A stretch of DNA of 64,000 nt from Rhizobium giardinii bv. giardinii H152 (GTDB lineage Bacteria > Pseudomonadota > Alphaproteobacteria > Rhizobiales > Rhizobiaceae): assembly GCF_000379605.1 (NCBI RefSeq), contig NZ_KB902579.1, forward strand, positions 111-64,110, in the 5' to 3' direction. This document shows, piece by piece, positions 18,207 through 27,171 of this stretch; within the stretch, counting starts at the first letter, position 1; every line of letters begins with the position of its first letter. The notes under the pieces were generated by a model, which made no database searches, was not told where the DNA came from, and saw nothing but the letters and a program-made list of their open reading frames with translations. The position numbers and the translations under genes are program-made.

Positions 18207-19001
18207 ATGAAACAATATCTCGACTTCCTGCGTCACGTGATGGAGACCGGTTCCGACCGCGGCGATCGGACGGGAACCGGTACGCGCTCGGTCTTCGGCT
18301 ACCAGATGCGTTTCGACCTGTCCGAAGGGTTTCCGGTCCTGACGACCAAGAAGCTGCACCTGAAATCGATCATCCACGAACTGCTCTGGTTCCTGAAGGG
18401 CGACACCAACATCGCCTATCTCAAGGAAAACGGGGTCAACATCTGGAACGAATGGGCGGACGAGAACGGCGACCTCGGTCCCGTCTACGGCTACCAGTGG
18501 CGGTCCTGGCCGACCCATGACGGCCGGCATCTCGACCAGATCGCCGGGCTCGTCGAAGGGCTGAAAAACAACCCGAACTCGCGCCGTCATATCGTTTCGG
18601 CCTGGAATCCCGCGCTGGTGGACGAAATGGCGCTGCCGCCGTGCCACTGTCTGTTCCAGTTCTATGTTTCGGACGGCAAGCTGTCCTGCCAGCTCTATCA
18701 GCGCTCGGGGGATCTCTTCCTCGGCGTGCCCTTCAACATTGCCTCCTATGCGCTGCTGACGCTGATGGTGGCGCAGGCTTGCGACCTGCAGCCCGGCGAT
18801 TTCGTGCATACGTTCGGCGATGCGCATATCTACCACAACCATTTCGACCAGGTCCGCGAGCAGCTGACCCGAACGCCCAAACCCTTGCCGACGATGCACT
18901 TGAACCCGGATGTGAAGGATCTATTTTCCTTTAAATTCGAAGACTTCGAGCTGACCGGCTATGAGGCCGATGCGCATATCAAAGCGCCGGTTGCAGTGTG
19001 A
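18207..19001 (+). CDS. thyA: Thymidylate synthase
   Basis: 264 aa, the standard length of bacterial ThyA. It methylates dUMP to dTMP using methylene-tetrahydrofolate and releases dihydrofolate. The nucleophile is Cys146 in [13 protein letters not shown], the same number as in E. coli. Substrate loops [16 protein letters not shown] and [18 protein letters not shown] are intact. The ATG at 18207 is chosen by homology start [15 protein letters not shown]. It heads the thyA - GST - folA run; folA recycles the dihydrofolate made here. Confidence 0.97.
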   Translation: MKQYLDFLRHVMETGSDRGDRTGTGTRSVFGYQMRFDLSEGFPVLTTKKLHLKSIIHELLWFLKGDTNIAYLKENGVNIWNEWADENGDLGPVYGYQWRSWPTHDGRHLDQIAGLVEGLKNNPNSRRHIVSAWNPALVDEMALPPCHCLFQFYVSDGKLSCQLYQRSGDLFLGVPFNIASYALLTLMVAQACDLQPGDFVHTFGDAHIYHNHFDQVREQLTRTPKPLPTMHLNPDVKDLFSFKFEDFELTGYEADAHIKAPVAV

Positions 19002-19060
19002 TGCGGGCAACCACGGCGCGCTGACAACGTAGCCGGAACCTTACGGTCGGGGAGGACCAC

Positions 19061-19666
19061 ATGCTGACATTGATCCATGCGCCGTTGTCGCGCTCGGGCC
19101 GCATCCTGTGGCTGCTGGAAGAACTCGGGGCGGAATACGATGTCCGCTACGTCTCGATCCGCCGCCAGGACGGTTCGGGCGGGCCGGACGACAACAATCC
19201 GCATCCGCACAAGCAGGTACCCGCCCTTCTGCATAACGGGTCGCTGGTCACCGAATCGACGGCGATCACGCAGTACCTGACGGAGCTTTATCCGGATTGC
19301 GAGATGGGGCGGCCGCAGGGCCACCCGGAGCGGGGCGCCTATCTGTCCTGGCTCGCCTACTACGCCGGCGTGATCGAACCGGTGGGAACCGCCTTCATCA
19401 GCGGCCTGACCCAGACCAATCCCGCGCTTGCCCAGGGCTATCAGGATATGTGCGCGCATGTAGTGGCGACGCTCGACAAGCACCCCTACCTGCTGGGCGA
19501 GCGGATCAGCGGCGCCGACCTCATGCTGGGCGGCGCGCTCGCCTGGATGCGCAGGCTTTTGCCGGCGAGCGCCAGCGTCGATCGCTATGTGCAGGCATTG
19601 ACGTCGCGACCGGCACTTGCCCGTGCCCGCGAGATCGACAGCAAGCCGGACGGATTTCATGACTGA
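19061..19666 (+). CDS. Glutathione S-transferase family protein
   Basis: 201 aa. Thioredoxin-like N-terminal domain with SRSGRILWLLEELG, the cis-Pro region KQVPALL and glutathione-binding ESTAITQYL; helical C-terminal domain with ISGADLMLG. The likely catalytic residue is Ser11 (PLSRSGR), as in beta/theta-like GSTs. It sits 59 bases after thyA and overlaps folA by 8 bases, so it is translated from the same message. Its role in that context is unknown, possibly redox protection. Confidence 0.92.
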   Translation: MLTLIHAPLSRSGRILWLLEELGAEYDVRYVSIRRQDGSGGPDDNNPHPHKQVPALLHNGSLVTESTAITQYLTELYPDCEMGRPQGHPERGAYLSWLAYYAGVIEPVGTAFISGLTQTNPALAQGYQDMCAHVVATLDKHPYLLGERISGADLMLGGALAWMRRLLPASASVDRYVQALTSRPALARAREIDSKPDGFHD

Positions 19667-20174
19667 GACCAAAGTTACAATCGTCGTTGCCGTTTCGGCG
19701 AACGGGGTCATCGGGAGGGACGGCGGTCTGCCCTGGCATTTGCCCACCGATCTCAAGCGCTTCAAGGCGCTGACGCTCGGGAAGCCGGTGATCATGGGGC
19801 GCAAGACCTGGGCGTCGATCGGCAGGCCTTTGCCGGGGCGGCCCAACATCGTCATCAGCCGCGATCCGGATTTCCGTGCCGAAGGTGCGACGGCAGTCGG
19901 TTCGCTGGACGAAGCGATCACCTTGGCGCGGCAGCAGGCAAGAGCGCTTGGGGTCGACGAGGTCTGCGTTATCGGAGGCGGCGAAATCTACCGGCAGGCG
20001 ATGCGTGCGGCCGACATCCTGCACATCACGCAAGTGTCTGCCGAGGTGGATGGCGACACGCGCTTTCCGCCGGTCGATCCCGGCATTTTCGAGAGGATCG
20101 TCGATGAGCCGCTGCCGCAGGGCGAAAAGGACAGCCATGCCATGCGATTCTCGACCTGGCGGCGCAAAAGCTAA
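19659..20174 (+). CDS. folA: Dihydrofolate reductase
   Basis: 171 aa. It reduces dihydrofolate to tetrahydrofolate with NADPH, closing the cycle opened by ThyA. Visible DHFR elements are VVAVSANGVIGRDGGLPWHLPTDLK (substrate site, acidic residue Asp in PTDLKRFK), VIMGRKTWASIGRPLPGR and VIGGGEIYRQAM. The ATG at 19659 lies within the last codons of the GST gene, an overlap of 8 bases, which argues for coupled translation. Confidence 0.96.
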   Translation: MTETKVTIVVAVSANGVIGRDGGLPWHLPTDLKRFKALTLGKPVIMGRKTWASIGRPLPGRPNIVISRDPDFRAEGATAVGSLDEAITLARQQARALGVDEVCVIGGGEIYRQAMRAADILHITQVSAEVDGDTRFPPVDPGIFERIVDEPLPQGEKDSHAMRFSTWRRKS

Positions 20175-20223
20175 GTAAAGATAACTATTTTACCGGATTT
20201 ACGGTGAAGTTGGATGCGCCGCG

Positions 20224-20251
20224 TTGAAAGCCGTTCTGGAGATACCTATAA
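20224..20251 (+). promoter_or_regulatory. Promoter candidate for hflKC, heat-shock-like
   Basis: TTGAAA at 20224-20229 and CTATAA at 20246-20251 are 16 bases apart, about 74 bases before hflK. The combination GTTGAAAG ... ACCTATAA resembles the alphaproteobacterial RpoH pattern (CTTGAA / CCTATA) as well as an ordinary sigma-70 promoter. Control by RpoH is an inference. Confidence 0.45.
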
Positions 20252-20324
20252 CGGGTTCACATCACGGCCAGCGGCGTGTCCGCAGGGTGTCGATCCTGGA
20301 ATTTTTTTCGTGGAAGAGGTATGA

Positions 20325-21431
20325 ATGCCCTGGAGCAATCAGAACGGCGGCGGCGGCGGTCCTTGGGGCGGCGGCGGCGGAAATAAGGGTCCTTGGGGAC
20401 AGGGGCCGAACCGCCCGCGCGGCGGTGGCCGCGGCAATGGCGGCCCGCCGGACCTGGAGGAAATCTTCCGCCGGGGACAGGATCAGCTGAAAAATGTTGT
20501 TCCGGGCGGCTTCAACGGTGGCGTTGCCGCCATCATCGGCCTGCTCATCGTCGGTTTCGTGCTGATCAATTCGATCTACACCGTCCAGCCCGACGAGCGC
20601 GGCGTGGAAATGCGGTTCGGCAAGCCCAAGGAAGAAATTTCCATGCCGGGCCTGCACTATCATTTCTGGCCGCTTGAAAAGGTCGAGCTGGTCAAGATCA
20701 CCGAGCAGCAGCAGAATATCGGCAGCAAGTCGAGCCTGGCGAGCCAGTCCTCGGCCGGTCTGATGCTTTCCGGCGACCAGAACATCGTCAACGTGCAATT
20801 TTCCGTGCTGTTTTCCGTGACCGATCCGAAGGCCTACCTCTTCAATGTCGAGAACCCGGCAGAGACGCTGCAGCAGGTTGCCGAAAGTGCCATGCGCGAA
20901 GTCGTCGGTCGCCGCCCGGCGCAGGACATCTTCCGCGATAACCGTCAGGCGATCGCGGCCGACGTGAAGACGACGATCCAGGCGACGATGGACAGCTATG
21001 GCGCCGGCATTTCCGTCAACACGGTTGCCATTGAAGATGCAGCACCGCCGCGCGAAGTGGCCGATGCCTTCGACGAAGTGCAGCGCGCCGAGCAGGACGA
21101 AGACCGGTTTGTCGAAGAGGCCAACCAGTATGCCAACCAGGTGCTCGGCAAGGCCCGCGGTCAGGCCGCCCAGCTCCGCGAAGAGGCAGCCGCCTACAAG
21201 GGCCGCGTCGTCAAGGAAGCGCAGGGTGAGGCGCAGCGCTTCATCTCGGTCTACGACGCCTATGCCAAGGCGCCCGACGTGACGCGCAAGCGCCTCTATC
21301 TCGAAACCATGCAGAATGTCCTCGGCAAGTCCAGGAAGGTCATCCTCGACGAGAAGAACGGGCAGGGCGTCCTGCCCTATCTCCCGCTCAATGAAATCGG
21401 CAAGCCCGCGCAGTCGGGAGGGGCCCAGTAA
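20325..21431 (+). CDS. hflK: FtsH protease modulator HflK
   Basis: 368 aa. The Gly/Asn/Pro-rich cytosolic N-terminus (about 1-45) and single membrane helix (AAIIGLLIVGFVLINSIYTV, about 67-86) precede an SPFH/band-7 domain with QPDERGVEMRFGKP and a coiled region (RAEQDEDRFVEEANQYANQVLGKARG). With HflC it forms the periplasmic cage around FtsH and modulates membrane-protein degradation. A nearby ATG at 20321 is out of frame. Its TAA shares a base with the hflC ATG (TAATG), so the two are coupled. Confidence 0.95.
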   Translation: MPWSNQNGGGGGPWGGGGGNKGPWGQGPNRPRGGGRGNGGPPDLEEIFRRGQDQLKNVVPGGFNGGVAAIIGLLIVGFVLINSIYTVQPDERGVEMRFGKPKEEISMPGLHYHFWPLEKVELVKITEQQQNIGSKSSLASQSSAGLMLSGDQNIVNVQFSVLFSVTDPKAYLFNVENPAETLQQVAESAMREVVGRRPAQDIFRDNRQAIAADVKTTIQATMDSYGAGISVNTVAIEDAAPPREVADAFDEVQRAEQDEDRFVEEANQYANQVLGKARGQAAQLREEAAAYKGRVVKEAQGEAQRFISVYDAYAKAPDVTRKRLYLETMQNVLGKSRKVILDEKNGQGVLPYLPLNEIGKPAQSGGAQ

Positions 21432-22348
21432 TGAACAACCGTCTCCCCTATATTCTGATCGCTCTCGCGCTTGTGCTGATGACGGCCTATTCCTCCGTCT
21501 TCATCGTCAACCAGCGTCAGCAGGCGATCGTCGTTCGTTTCGGCGAGATCAAGGACGTCAAGAGCGAGCCGGGGCTCTATTTCAAGCTTCCCTTTGCCTT
21601 CATGGATGCCGACCGCGTACAGTATGTCGAGAGGCAGGCCCTGCGCTTCGATCTCGACAACATCCGCGTTCAGGTCTCCGGCGGCAAGTTCTATGAGGTC
21701 GATGCCTTCGTCGTCTACAAGATCGCCGATGCCCGGCGTTTCCGCGAAACGGTTTCCGGCGATCGGGAATCGGCGGAATCGCGGCTGCGCACCCGCCTCG
21801 ACGCGTCGCTGCGCCGGGTTTACGGTCTTCGCGGCTTTGAATCCGCGCTTTCCGACGAGCGGGCATCGATGATGCGCGAAGTGCGCGCCGATCTGAAGAC
21901 CGATGCCGAATCGCTCGGTCTCAACATCGAGGATGTCCGCATCCGCCGCACCGACCTGACGCAGGAGGTCTCGCAGCAGACTTTCGAGCGGATGAAGGCC
22001 GAGCGTCTGGCCGAAGCCGAGTTGATCCGAGCTCGCGGCAACGAGAAGGGTCAAACGCGCAGAGCGGTTGCCGACCGCCAGGTTGTCGAGTTCGTTGCCG
22101 AAGCGCAGCGCGATTCGGAAATCCTTCGCGGTCAGGGTGAAGCCGAGCGGACCGCCGTCTTTGCCGATGCCTTTGCCCGCGATCCGCAGTTCTTCGAGTT
22201 CTACCGCTCGATGACGGCCTATGATCAGGCGATCGGCAGCCCGGATACGACGCTTGTGCTGTCGCCGGACTCGGAATTCTTCCGCTATTTCAATAGCTCG
22301 GACGGAGCAGCCGTTCCGCCTGCCGCTCAGCCTGCGACCGGAAACTGA
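21431..22348 (+). CDS. hflC: FtsH protease modulator HflC
   Basis: 305 aa partner of HflK. N-terminal membrane segment (ILIALALVLMTAYSSVFIV), band-7 domain (NQRQQAIVVRFGEIKDV, KSEPGLYFKLPF) and helical tail (MKAERLAEAELIRARGNEKGQ). The C-terminal extension is Ala/Pro-rich. It starts on the last base of hflK. A DUF2065 gene follows after 8 bases, the usual arrangement. Confidence 0.95.
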   Translation: MNNRLPYILIALALVLMTAYSSVFIVNQRQQAIVVRFGEIKDVKSEPGLYFKLPFAFMDADRVQYVERQALRFDLDNIRVQVSGGKFYEVDAFVVYKIADARRFRETVSGDRESAESRLRTRLDASLRRVYGLRGFESALSDERASMMREVRADLKTDAESLGLNIEDVRIRRTDLTQEVSQQTFERMKAERLAEAELIRARGNEKGQTRRAVADRQVVEFVAEAQRDSEILRGQGEAERTAVFADAFARDPQFFEFYRSMTAYDQAIGSPDTTLVLSPDSEFFRYFNSSDGAAVPPAAQPATGN

Positions 22349-22356
22349 TCGGCTCA

Positions 22357-22542
22357 ATGAGTGATTTTCTGACGGGAATTGCATTTTTCCTGATCATCGA
22401 GGGGCTGGTGTACGCACTGGCCCCTTTGGTTTTGGTGGAAATGGCGAAACGATTGCCTCATATTCCGGAGCAACAGTTGCGGCTGTTCGGACTTGTTTCC
22501 GTCGCCATCGGCGTGGCACTTGTCTGGATGGTTCGAGGATAG
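22357..22542 (+). CDS. DUF2065 small membrane protein
   Basis: 61 aa with two predicted membrane helices (LTGIAFFLIIEGLVYALAPL and LFGLVSVAIGVALVWMV) around a short loop MAKRLPHIPEQQLR. DUF2065 proteins are regularly found next to hflKC; their role is not established, but they may be a small FtsH-HflKC partner. Spacing of 8 bases before and 3 after places it in the operon. Confidence 0.88.
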   Translation: MSDFLTGIAFFLIIEGLVYALAPLVLVEMAKRLPHIPEQQLRLFGLVSVAIGVALVWMVRG

Positions 22543-22545
22543 AAA

Positions 22546-22932
22546 ATGACACATAAACTGCTGATCCGTCTGGTGGACGCCGAATATGCGATCACCAGGC
22601 TCAATATCGGGACGCCACTGCCGGAATGGTTGATGGGACCGGGGTTCTGGACCGTATCAAGTTCGCGCGAGGAGATGACGCTGGTGTGCCGGGCCGCGCG
22701 CATTCCCCCAGGCGTGCAGTCATCCGGCGGCTGGCGCTGCCTGCGCATAGAGCAGCATTTCAGCTTCGAAGTCCCGGGCGTGCTTGCCTCCGTGCTCAAC
22801 CCTCTGACGGAGGCGGGCGTCGGCATCTTCGCCAATTCGACCTTCAGCACCGATTACGTCTTCATCATGGGTTCGGACCTGGACAAGGCCGTGGCGGCAT
22901 TGAAGGCGCATGGCCACGACATCACCAGCTGA
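22546..22932 (+). CDS. ACT-domain protein (CASTOR/ACT_7 type)
   Basis: 128 aa. The C-terminal half (about 65-125, FEVPGVLASVLNPLTEAGVGIF and TDYVFIMGSDLDKAVAALKAHGH) fits the ACT_7 domain that binds amino acids; the N-terminal half is a related beta-rich segment with WTVSSSREEMTLVC. No catalytic domain is fused, so it looks like a free ligand sensor. It sits 3 bases after DUF2065 and 213 bases before degP, so it belongs to the hfl transcript. Its purpose there is unknown. Confidence 0.82.
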   Translation: MTHKLLIRLVDAEYAITRLNIGTPLPEWLMGPGFWTVSSSREEMTLVCRAARIPPGVQSSGGWRCLRIEQHFSFEVPGVLASVLNPLTEAGVGIFANSTFSTDYVFIMGSDLDKAVAALKAHGHDITS

Positions 22933-23145
22933 ACCTGTCCGCGGCCACTCAGGCTTTTCAGTGCTAACGAAAAGATGACTGGACGCGTCCCAAATCCGCC
23001 TTATCTTCAGACAGAATCTAGGCCACATTGGCGGCGGAAGGCTGGCGGAGATGCGATCCCGCAGCTGTCACGCGCGCCGGCACGACGAACGACCTGCTGC
23101 CGGCCCGTCTTTCTCCGACGTGTCACCCCTAATCGAGAGGACCCC

Positions 23146-24681
23146 ATGGGTTTGTCCATCCGCGCTTCCTTCCTCCGCACCGCGACGTTGGCGGCAAGTG
23201 CCGCGCTCGCGATGAATTCCGTGCCGCTTGTGTCTGTCGCCAAGGCGCAGACAAAGGCGCCGGTTGCGACCCAGCAGGGGCCGGATTCGGTCGCCGACCT
23301 GGCCGCCGGGCTGCTCGATGCCGTCGTCAACATTTCGACCTCGCAGAATGTGAAGAACGACGACCAGGCGCCGATGCCGCAGGTCCCGGAAGGCTCGCCC
23401 TTCCAGGATTTCTTCGACGAGTTCTTCAAGGGCCAGGGTGGCGAGGGAAGCAATCGCCAGCGCACCGTCAATTCGCTCGGCTCCGGCTTCGTCATCGACC
23501 CCACCGGCTTCATCGTCACCAACAACCATGTGATCGAGGGCGCCGACGACATCGAGGTCAACTTCGCCAATGGCAGCAAGCTCAAGGCCAAGCTGATCGG
23601 CACCGACACGAAGACCGACCTTGCGCTCCTGAAAGTGGAGCCGAAAAAGCCGCTGACCGCCGTTCCGTTCGGCGATTCCCGCCAGATGCGCATCGGCGAC
23701 TGGGTGATGGCGATCGGCAATCCCTTCGGGTTGGGCGGAACGGTGACGGTCGGGATTATTTCGGCGCGCGGCCGCAACATCAATGCCGGGCCGTATGACA
23801 ACTTCATCCAGACGGATGCGGCCATCAACAAGGGCAATTCCGGCGGTCCGCTGTTCAACATGAAGGGCGAGGTGATCGGCATCAACACGGCGATCATTTC
23901 GCCGAGCGGCGGCTCGATCGGCATCGGGTTTTCCGTGCCGACGGAACTGGCGCAGAACATCATCAACCAGCTCAGGGAATTCGGAGAGACCCATCGCGGC
24001 TGGCTCGGCGTGCGCATTCAGCCGGTGACGGACGAAATTGCCGAAAGCCTGAAGATGGAAACCCCGAAGGGGGCGCTCATTGCCGGCATCATCAAGGGCG
24101 GGCCGGCCGACGGCGGCCAGATCAAGACGGGTGACGTCATCGTCAAGTTCGACGGGCGCGATGTCGTCGAAATGCGCGACCTGCCGCGCGCGGTCGCCGA
24201 AAGCCCGGTCGGCAAGGCTGTCGACGTCGTCGTCATTCGCGACGGCAAGGAGATCTCAGTCAAGGTGACGCTCGGCCGGCTCGAAGATGGTGAAAACCTC
24301 GCGGGCGCCGAGGCGGATCAGAACCCGCAAACCCAGGAAGGAACCGACCAGGCCGAGCCGCCGGCGGCAGACCTGCCGGCATCCGATATCGTGCTCGGCA
24401 TGAAGCTCGCCGTACTCGACGCGGAAAGCCGCAAGACCTATGGCATTTCCGAGGATGTCGAAGGCGTCGTTATTGCCGAGGTCCAGCCACAGTCGGCCGC
24501 GGCCGAACGGCGGATCGCGCCGGGCGACGTGATCGTCGAAATCGGCCAGGAGGCGATGAAGACGCCGGAGGACGTATCGGCACGGGTCGAGGAACTGAAA
24601 GCCGACGGCCGACGCAACGCGCTGTTGATGATTGCCAACAAGGCTGGCGAGTTGCGGTTCGTCACCGTGCGGATGGAATAG
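23146..24681 (+). CDS. degP: DegP/HtrA periplasmic serine endoprotease (Do family)
   Basis: 511 aa from the ATG at 23146, preceded by GAGAGG; the frame is open upstream but that part is not conserved. Signal peptide about 1-34 (cleavage after VAKA). Trypsin-like domain with His128 (TNNHVIEG), Asp158 (TDTKTDLALL) and Ser232 (GNSGGPLF). Two PDZ domains follow (about 290-380 and 410-505), separated by an acidic Gln/Pro linker. It degrades or refolds damaged periplasmic proteins. It follows the hfl genes, giving an envelope-proteolysis cluster. Confidence 0.95.
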   Translation: MGLSIRASFLRTATLAASAALAMNSVPLVSVAKAQTKAPVATQQGPDSVADLAAGLLDAVVNISTSQNVKNDDQAPMPQVPEGSPFQDFFDEFFKGQGGEGSNRQRTVNSLGSGFVIDPTGFIVTNNHVIEGADDIEVNFANGSKLKAKLIGTDTKTDLALLKVEPKKPLTAVPFGDSRQMRIGDWVMAIGNPFGLGGTVTVGIISARGRNINAGPYDNFIQTDAAINKGNSGGPLFNMKGEVIGINTAIISPSGGSIGIGFSVPTELAQNIINQLREFGETHRGWLGVRIQPVTDEIAESLKMETPKGALIAGIIKGGPADGGQIKTGDVIVKFDGRDVVEMRDLPRAVAESPVGKAVDVVVIRDGKEISVKVTLGRLEDGENLAGAEADQNPQTQEGTDQAEPPAADLPASDIVLGMKLAVLDAESRKTYGISEDVEGVVIAEVQPQSAAAERRIAPGDVIVEIGQEAMKTPEDVSARVEELKADGRRNALLMIANKAGELRFVTVRME

Positions 24682-24756
24682 GCGCTCGCGGCTGCGGCGC
24701 CGCGCCTCCGGTATGACGCGGAGGCGTTCTACAGGCGCGATTGCGGACGAAATCAG

Positions 24757-24782
24757 AAGGCGGGCCGCAAAGTCCGCCTTTA
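24757..24782 (+). terminator. Candidate terminator after degP
   Basis: Stem AAGGCGG (24757-24763) with CCGCCTT (24774-24780), then TTTAT. It overlaps the stop of the convergent GNAT gene and may serve both strands weakly. Confidence 0.5.
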
Positions 24783-25337
24783 TCGTGCCGGCCATTCCTT
24801 TCGGCTGATGGCATAGAGCACATGGTGCTTGAGCTGCGGGGCCGTGTCCGGCACCCGCGGATGTTCGAAGTCACGCGCCGGGTCTCGCCGCATGCCGATG
24901 CGCTGCATCACCGCCGTCGAGCGCGTGTTGCTTGCCACCGCGAAGGAGACGATTTCGGCAAGGCCGTGCTTTTCGAAGCCGTGCCGGAGCATCGCTCGTG
25001 ACGCCTCCGTGACATAGCCCTGGCGCCAGAAGCGAACAGCCAGCCGCCAGCCGATTTCGACCGTGCCGTCCGGCAGGAACGGCTCCAGATCAGTGCGGGC
25101 GAGCCCCAGAAAGCCGATCGGCTCATCCGTATCCCGTAGCGCCAGTGCGAAAAAGCCGAGGCCGGTTTCGCTGATCCGCTGCCGGACCTCGTCCATCAGG
25201 GCGTCGGATTCCTGGCGCGAGCGCCGGCGCGGAAAGAACTCCATCACCTTCGGATCGGCGTTGATTTCGGCAAAGAGCGGCCGGTCTGTCTCCCGCCAGT
25301 TGCGGATGCGCAGTCTTGCCGTTTCCAGGACGATCAA
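24780..25337 (-). CDS. GNAT-family N-acetyltransferase (RimJ/RimL type)
   Basis: 185 aa. Starts LETARLRIRNWRETD, typical of RimJ/RimL-like acetyltransferases; the acetyl-CoA loop is WRQGYVTEASRAMLRHGF and the C-terminal part has NTRSTAVMQRIGMR. It reads from a TTG that overlaps the serB stop (TTGA), so it is translated with serB. The acceptor substrate is unknown. Confidence 0.88.
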   Translation of the reverse strand: MIVLETARLRIRNWRETDRPLFAEINADPKVMEFFPRRRSRQESDALMDEVRQRISETGLGFFALALRDTDEPIGFLGLARTDLEPFLPDGTVEIGWRLAVRFWRQGYVTEASRAMLRHGFEKHGLAEIVSFAVASNTRSTAVMQRIGMRRDPARDFEHPRVPDTAPQLKHHVLYAISRKEWPAR

Positions 25338-26221
25338 AGAACGAAGTCCGTTTTCCTGTAGCCCTGGATATAGAGGAGGGCGGTGAGATCGGCGTGGTCG
25401 ATGCGGATTTTTACCTGCGACGAGACGACGGGTTTGGCATGCAGGGCAACGCCGGATCCGGCGAGATGCAGCATGCCGAGGTCGTTGGCGCCGTCACCGA
25501 CGGCAAGCGCCTCGGCCGTCGAAATGCCGAGCCGGGCCGAGATGTCGACGAGCGCGTCGACCTTGGCCTGCTTGCCGAGGATGGGCTTGGCAACGGTGCC
25601 GGTCAGGTAGCCTCCCTCCTGGAGGAGGATGTTGGCGCGGTTTTCATCGAAGCCGAGTGTTTCGGCGATCGGGCCGGTGAAGACGGTGAAGCCGCCGGAA
25701 ACCAGCGCTGTGTAATAGCCCCTGGCCTTCATGGTGGCGATGAGCTCCTTGCCGCCGGATGTCAGTGTGATGCGCCTGGCGATGACGTCGGCGACGACGG
25801 TGACCGGCAGCCCCTTGAGCAGAGCCACGCGCTCGATCAGCGCCGGCTCGAAGGCGATCTCGCCGTTCATGGCGCGCGCCGTAATGGCGGCGACCTTGTC
25901 CTTGAGGCCGACTTCGGCGGCAAGCTCGTCGATGCATTCCTGGCCGATCATCGTCGAATCCATATCGGCGATCAGAAGCTTCTTGCGGCGCGTCTCGGAC
26001 TGCTGGACGATGACATCGACCGGCGCATCGCCGACGACGCCGCGCAGCAGCGCTTCCTGCCAATCGGGATTGATGCCATCCTTCAGCGCGATGTCGCAGG
26101 CGATACCGTCGGCGAGCCAGTAGAGGCCGGACGCATCGACGGCGGCCGCGGCTTCTTCGGCGAGCGCCGGTGTCAGAACGGGGTTTGACGGATTGGCAAC
26201 AAGCGTGGCAACGAAGGCCAT
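25334..26221 (-). CDS. serB: Phosphoserine phosphatase
   Basis: 295 aa HAD-family enzyme, last step of serine synthesis. The catalytic DxDST motif is ADMDSTMIG (Asp86, Asp88), with SGGF (motif II) and GDGANDLGML (Mg-binding motif IV). An N-terminal ACT-like region of about 75 residues precedes it, as in other long SerB proteins. The ATG (26221-26219) is chosen because MAFVATLVANPSNP matches the family start. This start codon lies on top of that of miaA on the other strand. Confidence 0.95.
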   Translation of the reverse strand: MAFVATLVANPSNPVLTPALAEEAAAAVDASGLYWLADGIACDIALKDGINPDWQEALLRGVVGDAPVDVIVQQSETRRKKLLIADMDSTMIGQECIDELAAEVGLKDKVAAITARAMNGEIAFEPALIERVALLKGLPVTVVADVIARRITLTSGGKELIATMKARGYYTALVSGGFTVFTGPIAETLGFDENRANILLQEGGYLTGTVAKPILGKQAKVDALVDISARLGISTAEALAVGDGANDLGMLHLAGSGVALHAKPVVSSQVKIRIDHADLTALLYIQGYRKTDFVL

Positions 26222-26222
26222 G

Positions 26223-27152
26223 ATGAAAAACCTTGAGATTGGACAGGACGCGATCCTGATAACCGGGCCGACCGCCAGCGGCAAGTCCGCTTTCGCCGTG
26301 GAAATGGCGAAGCGGTATAATGGTGTGGTCATCAATGCCGACAGCATGCAGGTTTACGATACGCTGCATGTGCTGACGGCGCGGCCGTTCGAACAGGACA
26401 TGCAGGGCATTGCGCACCATCTCTATGGCCATGTTCCTGTGTCGCAGCTCTATTCCACCGGCGAATGGTTTCGCGATGCAGTCAAGGTCCTGCAGGCCGT
26501 GCGCGGCGAGGGGCGCATTCCGGTTTTCGTCGGCGGCACCGGGCTTTATTTCAAGGCGCTGACCGGCGGCTTGTCCGACATGCCAGCGGTTCCGGCCGCC
26601 ATACGCGACGATGTCCGCAAGCGCCTGCAGGAAGAGGGTGCCGAGGCGCTGCACGCCATCCTTTCGCAAAAGGATCCGGAAACCGCCGAGACCCTGCGGC
26701 CGGGCGACGGCCAGCGCATTGCGCGGGCGCTTGAAATCTTCGAAGCCACCGGGCAGTCCATCCGGGTCTTCCAGGCACGGCAGGGGCCGGTCGCCATCGA
26801 TCCGGCAAAAGCGCTGAAGATCGTCGTCCTGCCGGAACGTGACGTGCTGCGCCGAAGGATCGACCGGCGCTTTGCCCAGATGCTGGATGGCGGTGCCGTC
26901 GAGGAGGTCGAGGCGCTGCTGTCCCTTGATCTGAAGGCAGAGATGCCGGCGATGAAGGCGATCGGCGTGCCGCAGATTGCCGCCATGCTGGCCGGGACGA
27001 TGACGAAGGCCGAGGTGATCGAAACTGCCTCCGCCGCCACGCGTCAATATGCCAAGCGGCAGATGACCTGGTTTCGAAATCAACTGGACGAGAGCTGGCT
27101 GCGCTGGGATTCGGACGCTGACGATGCAACTAACCCTGATGCTGGACGTTAA
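26223..27152 (+). CDS. miaA: tRNA dimethylallyltransferase
   Basis: 309 aa. It transfers a dimethylallyl group to A37 of tRNAs reading UNN codons. P-loop GPTASGKS at residues 15-22, then NADSMQVYDTLHVLTARP (substrate and tRNA recognition) and VGGTGLYFKAL. The ATG at 26223 has GAAGG five bases before it; an ATG at 26220 is in frame too. Either way it is within a base or two of the divergent serB start, so its promoter must lie inside serB. Confidence 0.95.
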   Translation: MKNLEIGQDAILITGPTASGKSAFAVEMAKRYNGVVINADSMQVYDTLHVLTARPFEQDMQGIAHHLYGHVPVSQLYSTGEWFRDAVKVLQAVRGEGRIPVFVGGTGLYFKALTGGLSDMPAVPAAIRDDVRKRLQEEGAEALHAILSQKDPETAETLRPGDGQRIARALEIFEATGQSIRVFQARQGPVAIDPAKALKIVVLPERDVLRRRIDRRFAQMLDGGAVEEVEALLSLDLKAEMPAMKAIGVPQIAAMLAGTMTKAEVIETASAATRQYAKRQMTWFRNQLDESWLRWDSDADDATNPDAGR

Positions 27153-27171
27153 TATGGGGTTGGAGTACCAC

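Noticed and set aside
22975-23145. 57-residue extension of DegP
   Set aside because: The ATG at 23146 has a good ribosome site and starts a normal signal peptide; an extension would bury it.
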